Positions 1 through 11,927 are shown, counted from the first letter of the stretch. The stretch: DNA of 64,000 nucleotides from Xenopus tropicalis (GCF_000004195.4 NC_030679.2:26277712-26341711), one strand, 5' to 3'. A program made the numbers and translations. The notes: a model not told the origin generated them from the letters alone.

Positions 1-73
1 TGGAGGGTGGGAACGATCTTTCCTGTAACCAATGGTCGCAGGAAAGATCGTTATTGCTACATGTATGGCCACC
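1..73. mobile_element. 3' end of a TTAA-flanked MITE cut by the window edge
   Basis: The stretch ends in tgtatggccacc followed by TTAA (74-77), the same terminus as the complete element at 308-596. An internal inverted pair (aacgatctttcctg / caggaaagatcgtt) shows hairpin structure. The left end lies outside the window. Kolobok/T2-type MITEs of Xenopus use TTAA targets; assignment to that group is an inference from the target site and ends. Confidence 0.55.
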
Positions 74-307
74 TTAAATCATTTATAAATGTTGACATTC
101 TCATATAACACATACATTTATCAGTGATAATTAGGTTTATTGCTGATCTTTATCAGCATCCTTCCTCTCCTCTGGCCTATTCAAGGGGGGGTTAATTCCT
201 ATAAAATACTACAACAGGAGGCAACATAGGGCTGATTTTTGGCTTCTGGCACTATGTCAGCCTGGATGTAGGCACACAGAATCGATTCCAGCTGTGAAAT
301 GTGTTAA

Positions 308-596
308 GGTGGCCACAGCGAGCGGACCTTCTCCGGATATCCCCCACCTACAGTTGGGAGATATTGGGTGAATTTAGGATAATTCGGTCGTTTGGCCCTG
401 GGGCCAAACAATCGAATTAGAACGCTGGAATAGGCGCAGTTGGTTCAGGGACCGCATCAACAAGCCGATGTGGTCCCCAATCCGAATACATTTTTTAACC
501 TGCCCGATCGATATCTGCTCGATTTCAGGCCAATAAGCTGCGAATCGGTCTAAGGGACCGATATTGGCAGCTACAATCGGCCCGTGTATGGCCACC
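308..596. mobile_element. TTAA-flanked MITE (ggtggcca termini)
   Basis: A 289-bp non-coding element bounded on both sides by TTAA (304-307 and 597-600). Its ends are aggtggcca and tggccacct, inverted to each other. The interior has short palindromes such as ttggccc/gggccaa. Diverged relatives lie near 59641-59877 and at 61070-61410. It has no coding capacity, so it would need a transposase supplied in trans. Confidence 0.65.
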
Positions 597-1956
597 TTAA
601 GTATGCATTTTGGTGCCAAAATCCAGTCTGTGTGCCTGCACCCAGGCTGATAGGCATAGTCACGGAAGAAGACTGATGCCAGTAGAGGAGCTACTGCGTT
701 TATTCGAAAGCTGACAATCAGCCCTGTGTGGCATTAACCTGAGCCTTCAGCTTGGCACATGAATTCCAGCTATTATAATTATATAATCTCTCAGTGTGGG
801 AGTGCAAATAAATGAGTGTGGGTGGCTATTTGCATTGCCTCCTAAGCCAAGTTTCCTGCCTCCTGACAAATACCCTTCTAGGTTATAGATGTCAACGTGT
901 CGCCTATTTTGGTGTCCAAATGAAACAGGAAAGACAAGTTTTACGAAACCTTGAATATTTGTTGTAATGTGTTACAAAGAAACTTTAATAAATTATATCA
1001 GTTATTTCTAAGACACACTAGATACTACTGGAAGTTCAACTGAGATAATAGTAATACTGTAGAGAAATAACATTTGAATGTAGAGATATGTTATTTGGAA
1101 ACCTATTATTGTTTACTTTGTTTAAGGTAACAGTTCTTCATTTTTGCCTGATGTGCTTATTTTCTGTAACAGCGGGGCTACTTTCTACCTAGGCTAGCAT
1201 AAAGCTGTGTTGATGGCAAAGCAATCCTTTCATATTTTTTTTTTGTTCAAAGGATAAGTAAAGCTGGCCATACAAGGGCCAATATTAACTTTTTTAACTT
1301 ATAAAAAATGAGTTGGTAGCTTATTGGTATACCTGACCAATTACAGCATTTGATATAAACTGTCTGCTGTGAAGCCATGGTGGTTGCCATTAAGGGCCCT
1401 GACAGATATGGTGCCCAACAATACCTGCCCCTTCACATTTGTTTAAATTGCTGTTTGTAAAATACATAATATATGGCAATGCTGGGTTATTGCCCAAAAA
1501 TGCAGAATAGCACATTTTTACGCTATTACTAGGATTGCTGCATGTAATGTGTTTTCCATACAGAGATTAAAATGAATCCAAAGGGGACAGGTATTGTAGG
1601 GTATTGTCTCTGAGGAGATTTCTCATCTGGACATGGCCATGAAGCACCCTGCCTGTCAGGGCCCTTAAGCTCAAATTAGGCTTTAGGGCAGGGGCACACA
1701 GAATACATCATCCACTTTACTCACCCTGTGTTTTGTACAGAGGCATAGGAGAGCGGATCTGCAGTCATCTGCTCTTTTGTGTAGCCCCATTGACAGGTAT
1801 GGCATTGTTAAAACATTGATTGCATTTTCTAATTGAAGAAGGTATATTTTTCAGAAGACTTTCACAAGGATAGTAAGGTTTTAATACTCTGGACAAAATA
1901 ATGTTTAAGATTGTAATGTTTGTTCTTTTCTTTTTTCTTTTCTTTTACTTCTGCAG
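597..1956. other. sar1b intron, no further feature identified
   Basis: AT-rich intron upstream of the first visible sar1b exon. The last 35 bases form a long pyrimidine-rich tract (tcttttctttt...) ending in ctgcag at 1956, a strong 3' splice site. A short ggccata-like remnant of the MITE family seen at 308-596 occurs near 1265. I see no other gene or structured element. Confidence 0.5.
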
Positions 1957-2060
1957 CTCGTAGAGTGTGGAAAAACTACCTTCCTGCCATTAATGGCATT
2001 GTGTTTCTTATTGACTGTGCGGATCATGATCGGCTATCGGAATCTAAAAGAGAACTTGAT
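1957..2060 (+). CDS. sar1b: Sar1b GTPase, internal coding exon (first visible)
   Basis: Sar1b is the small GTPase that starts COPII coat assembly at endoplasmic-reticulum exit sites by recruiting Sec23/24 and then Sec13/31. This 104-nt exon follows ctgcag and precedes gtaagt. It supplies two bases of an Ala codon and then 34 codons reading [20 protein letters not shown] and on to SKRELD. That is the core beta-strand region of Sar1 just after the switch II segment. The P-loop and DVGGH motif must be in exons before base 1. Sar1 proteins are about 198 residues; the three exons here give about 116. The b paralogue is chosen because the next exon carries the [14 protein letters not shown] pattern typical of SAR1B and because jade2 is the neighbour, as in mammals. 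Confidence 0.93.
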
Positions 2061-4188
2061 GTAAGTACATTGTTTCCAAGCTATATCCATTCCTACATTA
2101 CCTATAGGGCAAGTACAGTTTTATTTTTTATCTTTAAATGTACTAAGTACAGGCTACAGTCTTAGCTTTGCCCATGCAGCCATTGTCTTGCTGCAAGCTT
2201 CCACAAGCTTCTTGTCTTCTCACATAGGGACCTATTGTGTAGGATTGGGTCCTATTGTGTATTATTGGGATATTAGGTAATTGGGATGTGATCCCAGTTT
2301 ATTTTACTTGTATTAGATCTGTGTTGAGGGTGCCATTTGAGGCTCTTTACCCCACTAGATAAATTTTTTTAAATTGTCATCACCTGAAGAGCATAGTTAC
2401 ATTATACATACAGTATAATGTCAGTATTGCTATCAGTAATCATGGTACATCATAATACTAAATTAGTAGGTCTCTCCCTCAGAGTGGGCGAAAATTATTA
2501 GGCCACTTGTTGGATTTGAAATTGTTCCTTTTAGGCACAGGAAATATTGTGCCTTTAGGAAGTATAATAAGGCCCCAATGAAGAAGAAAAAGCCCCATGC
2601 CTGGGGTTGCCACTCTGCACAAATCTTGCCCCCCTCTGCAACCCAGAAATCACACCTTTATGTCTCTTGGGGTTCTCTCTGCCATGGGACCGTTGAATGG
2701 CGTACCCCCTGTATCCCAATGATGGCAGCCATGACAGAAGGATTAGTTTTCATCAGGTATAGACTGAGATTCAAAACAGGCCCTGGAATTTTAAGTACAA
2801 AAAGGCCCATAAAACCCCATCATAGGCCCAATAAATAGTGACTGTTGCATTCTAAACCAGCCCCTGGGGCTCAGCTCTGATAGACAAGAGAAATTCATTT
2901 CAGTGCACAATAGGACATCTCAACCACAGTTATATAATGTTTAGACAGGCTTATCCCCAAATAAAATTGTCTCTTTAGCAGCAAACTGTTTATATTTCAT
3001 AAGAGGACTTTATTTACTTAGTGTTTGGTTACAGTAATTTCACTTCAAGTGTTTCTTTACAGTGCTGGGTGTGCTAACTTTAATACTTTATTAGTGTGAG
3101 AATGATATATATTTATATAAAGTAGATGTAAACCCTCATATTTTATCCAAATGTAATTGAGATAAATTCAAGTTCACTGCCTGCACATTTTACATAACTG
3201 TTAGACAGGACACAACCTGAATATTTGTTACATTTTATCCTCAGACATTGTTAGTATAGAGAAGAGTAATGGGGTAATCTGCACCATATCTATATATAAG
3301 CCATGGCTCCCAGATCTTTAGGAACTTCTTGTGGGAATCTGTTATGACACAGAACTTTTTTTCCATGACCATAATTTCATCAATTGTATTCTTAAGGGAG
3401 TCTACAGTAATTTGTTTCATTTTTCATGCCTTGGCTATAGTGCATTTAGCTGTGGTCATGATAACCATAAATAGCTGAAATTGTTTTACAGTAAGGGCAT
3501 TAGGTTTCTGGCACAACTGGGCAGTAGCCAGGTGTTTAGGGATGCTAGTCCCAAAGATAGACTGCACCATGGTATACACCAAAACTACATTTTTAAAAAA
3601 ATATAAACTGTAAAAAAATGAGGTTTGAGAGTGTCTGTGATGGAGATACTTTGGTTACAGAGAGCATACATTTAAATCAATCCTTTTCCTGAATTGTATA
3701 ACAGACAGGCCTGGATTTGTAGCGAGGGCACACAGGCCCGGGCCCAGGGTGGCACAAACTTAGGGGCTCCTATATGCAATGGGGACCTCTCCCTACTGTT
3801 CCGTGTGTGACTTTAAATGTACGCCGCACTAGGAGTAGGGGTAATAAATCAAATGTTGCACCATGGCCCACTAATAACACGTCTGCTTTATACAGATTAA
3901 ACCTCCTTTTGTATCCCATGTACTACTGAATTCCTTTCCTGTATTACTCTCCACTATTTCTGCTGGGAGGCTGCACTATGCATCCAGCACTCTGTAATGG
4001 AACAGACAAGAGCTGGCCGATTAGACATAAATACACTGACAGAATTAATACAGTTTAATCTGATTTATTTAGAGAATTACATCTTTTAAAAAACATCATC
4101 ACCAGCCAAAAAAAACAATGGGTTGCCGACCATTCTTTTGCTAATTTTTTGTTATTATATTGAATTCTCCATCACGTTTACATTTTAG
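2061..4188. other. sar1b: sar1b intron
   Basis: A 2.1-kb intron with GT (2061) and AG (4187-4188) ends. It is AT-rich. A fragment near 3705-3790 (gcccgggcccagggtggcac) looks like repeat debris. No open frame in it resembles a known protein, and the 86-codon frame at 2578-2838 has no recognisable features. Confidence 0.7.
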
Positions 4189-4320
4189 GCATTAATGGCT
4201 GATGAAACTATAGCCAATGTTCCAATCCTGCTTCTTGGCAACAAGATCGACCGACCTGAAGCTATAAGTGAAGAGAGGTTACTGCATCTATTTGGAATCT
4301 ATGGACAGACAACAGGCAAG
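4189..4320 (+). CDS. sar1b: Sar1b GTPase, penultimate coding exon with the G4 motif
   Basis: A 132-nt exon (44 codons, phase 0 at both ends) between acceptor cattttag and donor AAG|gtacga. It reads [20 protein letters not shown] and then [28 protein letters not shown] is the guanine-specificity G4 motif of Ras-like GTPases. The [10 protein letters not shown] and [10 protein letters not shown] stretches match vertebrate SAR1B more closely than SAR1A, which has a different residue pair after NKID. Splicing from the 1957-2060 exon joins GAT directly to GCA with no frame change. Downstream it joins the terminal exon at 7426 in phase 0, giving ...TTGKGKV..., as expected for the family. Confidence 0.95.
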
Positions 4321-5709
4321 GTACGATATTTACTGCTGAAGCTAAAGATCATTTATTTATTATATGAATCTGATTGGCACTGCAGTCAAAACCTGAATGT
4401 CTGTATAAGTGGCGGTTTTACAGGAATGATGTGTGGGCAGCTGCTATATGAACTTACCTTTGCAAAAGGGGTATATTTATAAAGGTGTGAAAAACCAGAA
4501 TTACAATACACATTGCCATCCTAACACCATGGCACATGTGAAATAATGCATATTCTGGCCCACCCCTGCCATTGGCCAAGCTGAGATCTATCAATATGCC
4601 AAGTATTCTAGGACAGGATGTTTGTAAGGGTTGCATTGGTTGGCACAATTCTTAGCAACTTTTTAATTGCTTGTTTTTTAATTATTTGCCTTTTCACTGA
4701 GCTATAGCTTTGTAAGGGCAACATTTATATATTTACTTTTTATAATTTATCTTTCTGTTCAGACCCTCTCCTATTTAAAATAAAGCCCAATTGCAAATTG
4801 TCTTCAAATATGACTATATTCTCTATATCTCTACATTATATTAAAGGTTCATTTAAAGGTGATCTTTGCCCCTTTAAAACCACGGCTAGGGTAGGCGGTG
4901 ATCTGATCCAATGTACAAACTAGTTTTGAAGCCTGAAGTGTTTTCTTTCTAGTTATTATTTAATAATAATAACAATAATAATAATTTAAGCACCAACATA
5001 TTCCATAGCAATAAATGGCCATTTACATTGAACATATGGATAATAAACTAAACAAAAACCTGATACTCAGTAGTATCTACAATTACAATTCCCTGGAAAC
5101 TAGACCCACAGCTAGGGTAAGTGTTGATTTGGTCCCAGTAGCAGGTCAATTTCACTCTTTTTGGAGCTCAATAGTACAGCACAGTATCTACTGTAACCTG
5201 TTGAGGTTCACAATATAACCCCAATTTCAGAGGTTTGGAATGTCAGAGCAGCTTCATCTAATCAATGTTTTTGTTTCACCGATATACTGTTATGAAATTA
5301 CATTCCACCAGACAAATTAAATAGACAATGTAGCAGCTTGCAGTGTGCATACAATCAAGTCCAGACAGCCCCCACCAGTCAGCTAAATAGTGACTGTCTA
5401 TGGCATCTTACAGCAGCCCTTCTGGCATTTGCCAGAATCCACTGGACTGCATACCATGTCCTGGCCTGCATACCATGTAACATTGGGAGAAATCCATAGC
5501 ATCCATAGATGTGTAGACAACATAATGCATAGGGTGCTTGTGTAGACAAGCCAACATTTACACTCATATAGTCATAGGTAGTATACTCAATTGAGGCTAT
5601 TTAGTTGAGGCTATTAATATACACAAGTATATTAATAGCACTATGTGAGAACAGTACTGTGACAATACCAATGCAGTGTGTAGTTAAAATTTAGATGATT
5701 GGCTGATTA

Positions 5710-6176
5710 GGCTGATTTACTAAGACACGATTTCGAATCCGAATTGGAAAAATTCCGATTGGAAACGAACATTTTGCGACTTTTTCGGTAATTTTGCGAT
5801 TTTTTCGTATTTTTTGCGATTTTTTCGGCGTCTTTACGATTTTTGCGAAAAAACGCGAGTTTTTCGTAGCCATTACGAAAGTTGCGCAAAGTCGCGATTT
5901 TTTCGTAGCCTTAAAACTTGCGCGAAACGTCGCGCCTTTTAAGTTTTAACGCTCCGAAAAAGGCGCGACTTTGCGCGCAAGTTTTAAGGCTACGAAAAAA
6001 TCGCGACTTTGCGCAACTTTCGTAATGGCTACGAAAAACTTGCATTTTTTCGCAAAAATCGTAAAGACGCCGAAAAAAATCGCAAAAATACGAAAAAATC
6101 GCAAAATCACCGATCATTACGAAAAAAAACGCAATCGGACGCATTCGGCCCATTCGTGGGTTAGTAAATGTGCCCC
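5710..6176. mobile_element. CpG-rich foldback MITE with TTA target duplication
   Basis: Almost the whole 467-bp element is one inverted repeat with arms of about 230 bp meeting near 5943. Left-arm segments (ttttgcgatttt, gtagccattacgaaag, gtagccttaaaacttgcgcg) reappear as reverse complements in the right arm. Terminal repeats are ggctgatttactaa and ttagtaaatgtgcccc. The flanks are TTA (5707-5709) and TTA (6177-6179). It is packed with CpG in tcgcga and ttcg contexts, against a CpG-poor background. The three-base target and terminal repeats suggest a PIF/Harbinger-like MITE; the superfamily is inferred. A relative is at 49638-50407. Confidence 0.75.
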
Positions 6177-6636
6177 TTAGTCTATGTGCACAAAAAAAAT
6201 CAACATTACACCACTACCATCATGGGTTCTTAACCTATGGGTCAGGACCCAACATTGGAAGGGTCTCCGATAACACAATGAGCTTTCTTACAAAAGATAT
6301 GTTTTAGTATGATGAGGTTCATTCAGTTCTTGGACTTATGATTTCTAGAGTCAAATCTTAGTCCCATGAAAAGCTTAAGAAACACTGCACTTCATAGAAG
6401 AATACAGATGATTTACCCATGCTGGCAATGTTATTTAGCAAATGAGAGAAACCGACATTCTTCATTGATCCTGAAGTTTATACTGCTCATTAACTAATTA
6501 CAGGTGCAGCACTTTGTGCTAAAATGTGTGTAGAATGGGGGGGGGGCAAAGTGCAGAGGCACAAGGGAGTGTGTCACGCTAAATATTGTACCAATGAAAT
6601 AGCACACAAGCAATGGGCTATAATTGCTACCAAATC

Positions 6637-6869
6637 GGGGTTGCCACCTCTGCTGGCTTTCTTAGCTGGGCAGGGGGTGACAGTGACATCATGGGGGCAG
6701 GGAAGAGGCGAGCCATAGTGTCACAGGGAGGGGAAGAGGCGGGGCCATGACACCATGGGGCGGGGCTATATCAGGCAATGTTAGGGAGTCCTGCCTGGTT
6801 TTCCTAATTTGGGAAACCAGCCAGGAGGTTTTGCCCCGGACAACCAAAACCGGACAGGTGGCATCCCTA
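6637..6869. mobile_element. MITE with ggttgccacc / ggtggcatcc ends
   Basis: Inverted ends ggggttgccacc and ggtggcatccct bracket a GC-rich interior with repeated gaggcggggcc motifs. A related element with the same ends lies at 17509-17753, and a partial end (gttgccacctggctgg) near 15934. No clear target duplication was identified. Confidence 0.5.
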
Positions 6870-7425
6870 TACCCAATAAATTATGGGTGCGAGCTGTGCC
6901 CAAATGTGGGCATTTATTATCTGGTATCAAATTTTGCTCTGGATTGCTGTACTTGTGCTGTGGGTAGAAAACATGATGGATTGCACTGAAATAAATAATA
7001 CATAATTTTACTTTTTGCTTGAAATATTTGTATTAGTAATAGTGGGAAGGCTACAAAGGCAGGGGGCCTAGGGCAGAATGCCGCACAACCACATTTGCTT
7101 TTTTCTAGTGCTCTAGGGAAATAGGTGAGCAGGAGATTTGTTTAACTCAATTCCTGACAATTTGTCAGTGCTCCGGGACCAGAGAAGCAGTGTGAGTGAC
7201 GGGGGCAGTGGAGAGGAGATGGTACTGTGCTTGTGTACTAGTGTAGGAGGCGCAGGGGCGGGGCCTAATGTAAGGTGGCCTAGGGGGCTCAGCAACTGTA
7301 AATCCAGGGTTGCTTGTGGCTTACAGCAGTTATTGCATGCTTGATTACAGTTATAAGAGAATGAGTTTAGAGACCTGACTGCATTGCTATATGACTATCA
7401 CTGTTCCTTAATTCCCTCATTTTAG

Positions 7426-7542
7426 GGGAAAGTGCCACAGAAGCAGCTGGCAAACAGACCTCTGGAAGTCTTCATGTGCAGCATTCTGAAGAGACAAGGC
7501 TATGGGGAAGGCTTCCGATGGTTATCACAATATATTTATTGA
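7426..7542 (+). CDS. sar1b: Sar1b GTPase, terminal coding exon
   Basis: This exon follows the acceptor cattttag and reads [20 protein letters not shown] and then [18 protein letters not shown] before TGA at 7540-7542. The CSILKRQ segment carries the guanine-base contact (G5 position) of Sar1, and GYGEGFRW is its conserved C-terminal helix. The frame continues from the 4189-4320 exon in phase 0. Two oddities: the last residue is Tyr where the mammalian proteins I know end in Asp, and the stretch after GK (VPQKQLAN) differs from the usual pattern although the surrounding residues are well conserved. Both may be lineage-specific. The gene ends here; the 3' UTR follows. Confidence 0.93.
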   Translation, partial: GKVPQKQLANRPLEVFMCSILKRQGYGEGFRWLSQYIY

Positions 7543-8411
7543 TGACAAGCTGTATATTAAATCCCACCATTTATTTAACTGTCCTGGATCTATAACTCGT
7601 GATTGACTTATTTTCAGCAAGGCAGCGCTGCAGGTTCATACAGAAAAACTGCCGCCATTTTTGGAGTCTGATCTACACAGTGGGCTTTGCAGATCCCGTT
7701 ACTCTGCTTTCATACACAGAAATACAGGAGCCAAGTTATTCTATAAAACATGATAAAAGAACCAAAAGGCATCTATTTGTAGCCGCTATTTGTTATACAT
7801 GTTAGCATTTCCGCTGGCATTACACAGATTATATTATATTAATGTACTTTACATCATCATTTAAAACAAAACCCACTTTTTGGCCAATGTGTCCTTCAAA
7901 AATGTCCCACCTTAACTTTATAGCAAACTTTGCTTCACAGATCATTTGTTTCTAAAAATTGTATATTAGGTGCAAACAATCCAAAAACGTGAATATTAAA
8001 CCTCAGCAGCTAAGAGCTTGGGAGTTTATGTAGAAGTAATTTTTTCAATTCAATTTAGATTTTTTTGAGTTTGTTTTCATATGCAAACAAATTGATAAAT
8101 AAGCCCACAAGTGGATCAGCAGCTCGTCACCCTATAGGGCTCCTATATGAACTCTATTCATAGGTGCGTGTATATAATGGAGTTTTACATGAACGAATGA
8201 AGCAAAAAGGAAAACTGCTTGCCATTAGTGGGTACTAGAATTATTAACCAGTAACAAACATCCCTAACAATGCAATGTCCATTTAGGCTCCAGTCTAATG
8301 AAGTAGAACAGTAGATATTTCAAGAATAGTAAATATTATTGACTTGGGGCAAAGAATCCTACAAAAGTTAGCTTATTTATTTATTCATTCACACCTAGAA
8401 ATTACAGTGAG
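7543..8411 (+). other. sar1b: sar1b 3' UTR, extent uncertain
   Basis: The sequence after the sar1b stop must contain the 3' UTR. An ATTAAA hexamer sits close behind the stop (about 7555). The first unambiguous AATAAA outside a repeat is at 9413-9418. The transcript end cannot be fixed from sequence alone. No other coding frame is convincing here. Confidence 0.4.
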
Positions 8412-8824
8412 TACAGGTATGGGACCCATTATCCAGAATGCTCGGGACCTGGGGTTTTCCATAATTCGGATCTCCTACCTTAAGTCTGCTAAAAACATTA
8501 TTTAAACAGTAATTAAACCCAATAGGGCTGTTCTGCCCCCAATAAGGGGTAATTATATCTTAGTTGGGATCAAGTACAGGTACTGTTTTATTATTACAGA
8601 GAAAAGGGAATCATTTAACCATTAAATAAACCCAATAGGGCTGTTCTGCCCCCAATAAGGGGTAATTATATCTTAGTTGGGATCAAGTACAGGTACTGTT
8701 TTATTATTACAGAGAAATGGGAATCATTTTTAAAAATGTGAATTATTTGATTAAAATGGAATCTATGGGAGATGGCCTTTCTGTAATTCAGAACTATCTG
8801 GATAATGGGATTCCGATACCTGTA
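8412..8824. mobile_element. Palindromic MITE (tacaggtatggg ends) with a duplicated 113-bp core
   Basis: The ends tacaggtatggga and gataatgggattccgatacctgta are inverted to each other. The core contains two tandem copies of a roughly 113-bp unit (caatagggctgttctgcccc ... gttttattattacagagaaa). The same unit, in opposite orientation, is amplified at 27995-28573 and occurs twice at 38418-38640. Single-copy members lie at 29959-30167 and 34057-34270. Confidence 0.75.
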
Positions 8825-9991
8825 CACTACATATAAAGATTTTTACTTTTTATCATATTATTTGTCCTCTAAACCTTTTGACACTCGATAAACAAAATAC
8901 CTGAAAATACCAGACACGGACTGTGCAAATTACTGCATTCCAGGATCACTGACCCCAAAAGACAGGGATTCTGGTAGGTTGGGGTGTAACTGGACATGGT
9001 TGGGGCAGATCAAGGGCAGCACCTATATTTTTTATTCCAACATTTTGCACATTTGTACAAGAGTAAAGAAGCTCTTTGCAATGTATTGAAAGTGGCTAAA
9101 CATTGGGGGATTGCTAATAATTCTTCTACCGTACTATTTGTTTACTTTACTGGTGAAGTGAATAATGGATATACACAACAGTTATTTGTTATTATGCATA
9201 TTAAAGATGACACATTATGGCAAGGAACCTATTTCATTGGTTGCTATAGTTTCATAATTAACTGACAACATAGATAACATAGAATTTTATACTGTTATAG
9301 GCATTTATGAATCCCAGGGCTTCTGGGAAATATGTTCACAGAGAAAAGAAATGTATATTTTATTACATATATTTTGCATGCATAAAATGATTTTATTTTA
9401 AATATTCTAAGCAATAAACTACAAAGGCTGGATCTCTTTAAGCTGTTACATTTGTCATTACTACGTTGCAAATTTTGTGGCAAAAACATCAAAATTGAAC
9501 AGAAAAGAATATTTTTTCATTCATTGTATTTAAATATTAGTAGCAGTAGTAATATTTACTATATAATGCAGCGGTGTAACTACATTGCACCAACCCCCCA
9601 GAAAAATTTTTTGGAGGGTCCCGGCACATAGCCACCCCTCCACGCCCCCTGCTAGCGGCCCACTCACGGCTGGGGGGAGGATTTCTATAACTTTAGAATA
9701 CCTTGGGAAGTCCTGTTTAGAATTTCCATGTAGCTTGAGTTTAATTTTTAGTCCCTTTATAAGTAAATATTGATCTGAAATATAAAGATTGATGCAAATG
9801 ATGGTCCACAATCTGGGAAGATACTGCCAAGACTTCAATGAATATCCTGGTACATATACCATGGAATATAAAGTACCATACCGTGGTATACCATGCTATA
9901 TAAAGTAGTAAGCTGTGGGTACATGGGTCAAGTCAGGCTAAGCAAACATTATTCAAGGCGCAGTCCACTTTGTTTCAGACAAGGTGGCAAT
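8825..9991. other. Intergenic stretch with minor repeat debris
   Basis: AT-rich sequence. Near 9570-9670 there is a GC-rich fragment (ggtgtaactacattgcacc ... ggcccactcacggctgggggg) resembling the ends of the hAT MITE at 9992-10268. AATAAA at 9413-9418 could be a distal sar1b polyadenylation signal. No gene is evident. Confidence 0.4.
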
Positions 9992-10268
9992 CAGTGGCGT
10001 AACAAGCTGTCACCGGGCCCCCCTGCAAAGAAAATCGTTGGAGGGGCCCAGTGAGTGCAGCCTTCTCCCTGTCTGCTTGCACTGTGCTTGTCACATCTAG
10101 CAGGCACATACACAAGTTGGTGGCAATGAGCCTCATTTTTCCCCATTCTCTCTAAAAAAAACTAGCTGGGGAGGGTGGATTTTTATTGAAGCTGAGCCCA
10201 CGGTCCAGGCCCCCTTGTCCCCTGCGCCACCCCCAGCAGGGTCTGTTTGATCTATAGTTACACACCTG
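9992..10268. mobile_element. hAT-type MITE with 8-bp target duplication
   Basis: Ends cagtggcgtaac and gttacacacctg form short terminal inverted repeats. The flanks are gtggcaat (9984-9991) and ttggcaat (10269-10276), an 8-bp duplication with one mismatch, as expected of hAT elements. The 277-bp interior is GC-rich and non-coding. Confidence 0.7.
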
Positions 10269-10582
10269 TTGGCAATGTAGGGAAGCCACTTTATTTTGGT
10301 CCATAATAGACACTATAATTTATATAATAGCTGGGCTCAAACTGCTTAATGATCCTCAGCAGTCATTATTTAAATAGCCAATACCTGTATGTGATATTTT
10401 TATATATATAGCATAAAGCTAAAACAATTCATATTTATAACATCAAAAAAAAAAAAAGATTGCCAAGGGGAAACTTACCTTATCACTTTAAAAATTCCAC
10501 ACCACAATGAATTGTATCATGGTAAATTATATGCAACCTCTCAGCTTGTGCCCCAGTCTTGCTATAACTGGATCCTGTAAGA

Positions 10583-11927
10583 CAGTGCTGTCCAACTGGC
10601 GGCCCGCGACCCCCCTCTGTGTGGCCCCCCACCTGTCTGGCTGCTTTGATGGCTTACCTTTGAGCAAGCATTAAATGGTATCAGTACTGAGATTAACTGG
10701 CCCCCTGCATGGTTCTCACCTCAGATTCAGGCTGTAATCCCTCTGTATTGTTTAAAAATGTAATCCCCTGTGTTTTTCACACTTTTTAATCTCTGTATTG
10801 TCCACCCCCTGCAGTGTTCACACCTCAGGCTCAGACTGTAATCACTCCCATTGTTCACTTCTTCACACCTCAGACAGCATAGGTCAGGGAGGGGATGGCA
10901 CACACAGGAAGGGTAGGGCAGGCAGAGTATGGCACACACAGTCAGGGTAGGGTAGGCAGAGTATGGCACACACAGTCAGGGTAGGGCAGGAAGAGTATGG
11001 CACACACAGGCAGGGTAGGGCAGGCAGAGTATGGCACACACAGTCAGGGTAGGGCAGGCAGAGTATGGCACACACAGTCAGGGTAGGGCAGGCAGAGTAT
11101 GGCACACACAGGCAGGGTAGGGCAGGCAGAGTATGGCACACACAGTCAGGGTAGGGCAGGCAGAGTATGGCACACACAGTCAGGGTAGGGCAGGCAGAGT
11201 ATGGCACACACAGGCAGGGTAGGGCAGGCAGAGTATGGCACACACAGTCAGGGTAGGGCAGGCAGAGTATGGCACACACAGTCAGGGTAGGGCAGGCAGA
11301 GTATGGCACACACAGGAAGGGTAGGGCAGACAGAGTATGGCACACACAGTCAGGGTAGGGCAGGCAGAGTATGGCACACACAGGCAGGGTAGGGCAGGCA
11401 GAGTATGGCACACAGAGGCAGCATAGGGAAGGCAGAGTATGGCACACACAGGCAGGGTAGGACAGGCAGAGTATGGCACACACAGACAGCATAGGACAGG
11501 CAGAGTGCTGCCTGTGTGTGCCATACTCTGCTTGCCCTATGCTGCTTGTGGGAGGTGAACCTGGCAGGGGTTTGTTGTGGGAGTTTGTTAGCAGTTGGAA
11601 ATAGCCATTAAATGGTCCCTAAGGTGTGTAATTATATACTGGGGGTTGCTCTGCTATCCACAGGGGAGGAGGAGGCATATGGAATTTAAGGGTATATCTT
11701 AATATGACATAATTCTTTCACATATGAATGACGGTTGATATCCCCACAGTAAGGACCAAGCATTTGGGATTTTGCTGTGCTACCACCATTGTGATAAAAT
11801 AGGTGTGGTTTGAAGTGGGTGTGGTTTCAAAAAGGGGAGTGGTCAAAACTGGCTTCAATTAGCAGCCCTCCACCATGTATGCTAGAGAAATTCCGGCCCT
11901 CGGCACCGTAGAAGTTGGACAGCACTG
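10583..11927. mobile_element. hAT-type non-autonomous element enclosing a minisatellite
   Basis: Terminal inverted repeats cagtgctgtccaact (left) and agttggacagcactg (right) match base for base. Flanking 8-mers are ctgtaaga (10575-10582) and ttgtaaga (11928-11935), one mismatch, the hAT signature. The 1345-bp interior is non-coding and dominated by the 34-bp array at 10897-11510. Confidence 0.8.
10897..11547. repeat. 34-bp minisatellite, about 18 units, ending in an inverted unit
   Basis: Units begin ggcacacaca and recur every 34 bases (10897, 10931, 10965 and onward) with variants gtcaggg, ggcaggg and ggaaggg. After the last direct unit, 11510-11547 is the reverse complement of the consensus, so the array can fold back on its own end. 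Because three units equal 34 codons, the minus strand shows a long but repetitive Cys/Pro/Leu-rich frame that I do not regard as a gene. Confidence 0.9.

Larger units (their letters stand above)
4321..7425. other. sar1b: sar1b last intron, with MITEs
   Basis: A 3.1-kb intron holding the foldback element at 5710-6176 and a second MITE at 6637-6869. Near 4965 there is an AATAATAAC-type microsatellite followed by an L2/SINE-like tail. Scattered ttaaagg/cctttaa ends near 4843-4880 are probably remnants of TTAA-type MITEs. No coding exon is apparent. Confidence 0.65.

Noticed and set aside
5707..6153. Lys/Arg/Phe-rich frames of 60-80 codons on both strands
   Set aside because: They come from the symmetrical, CpG-rich arms of the foldback MITE.
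10884..11492. 202-codon minus-strand frame rich in Cys, Pro and Leu
   Set aside because: It is the 34-bp minisatellite read in one frame; its 34-residue period equals three DNA units and it has no other features of a gene.
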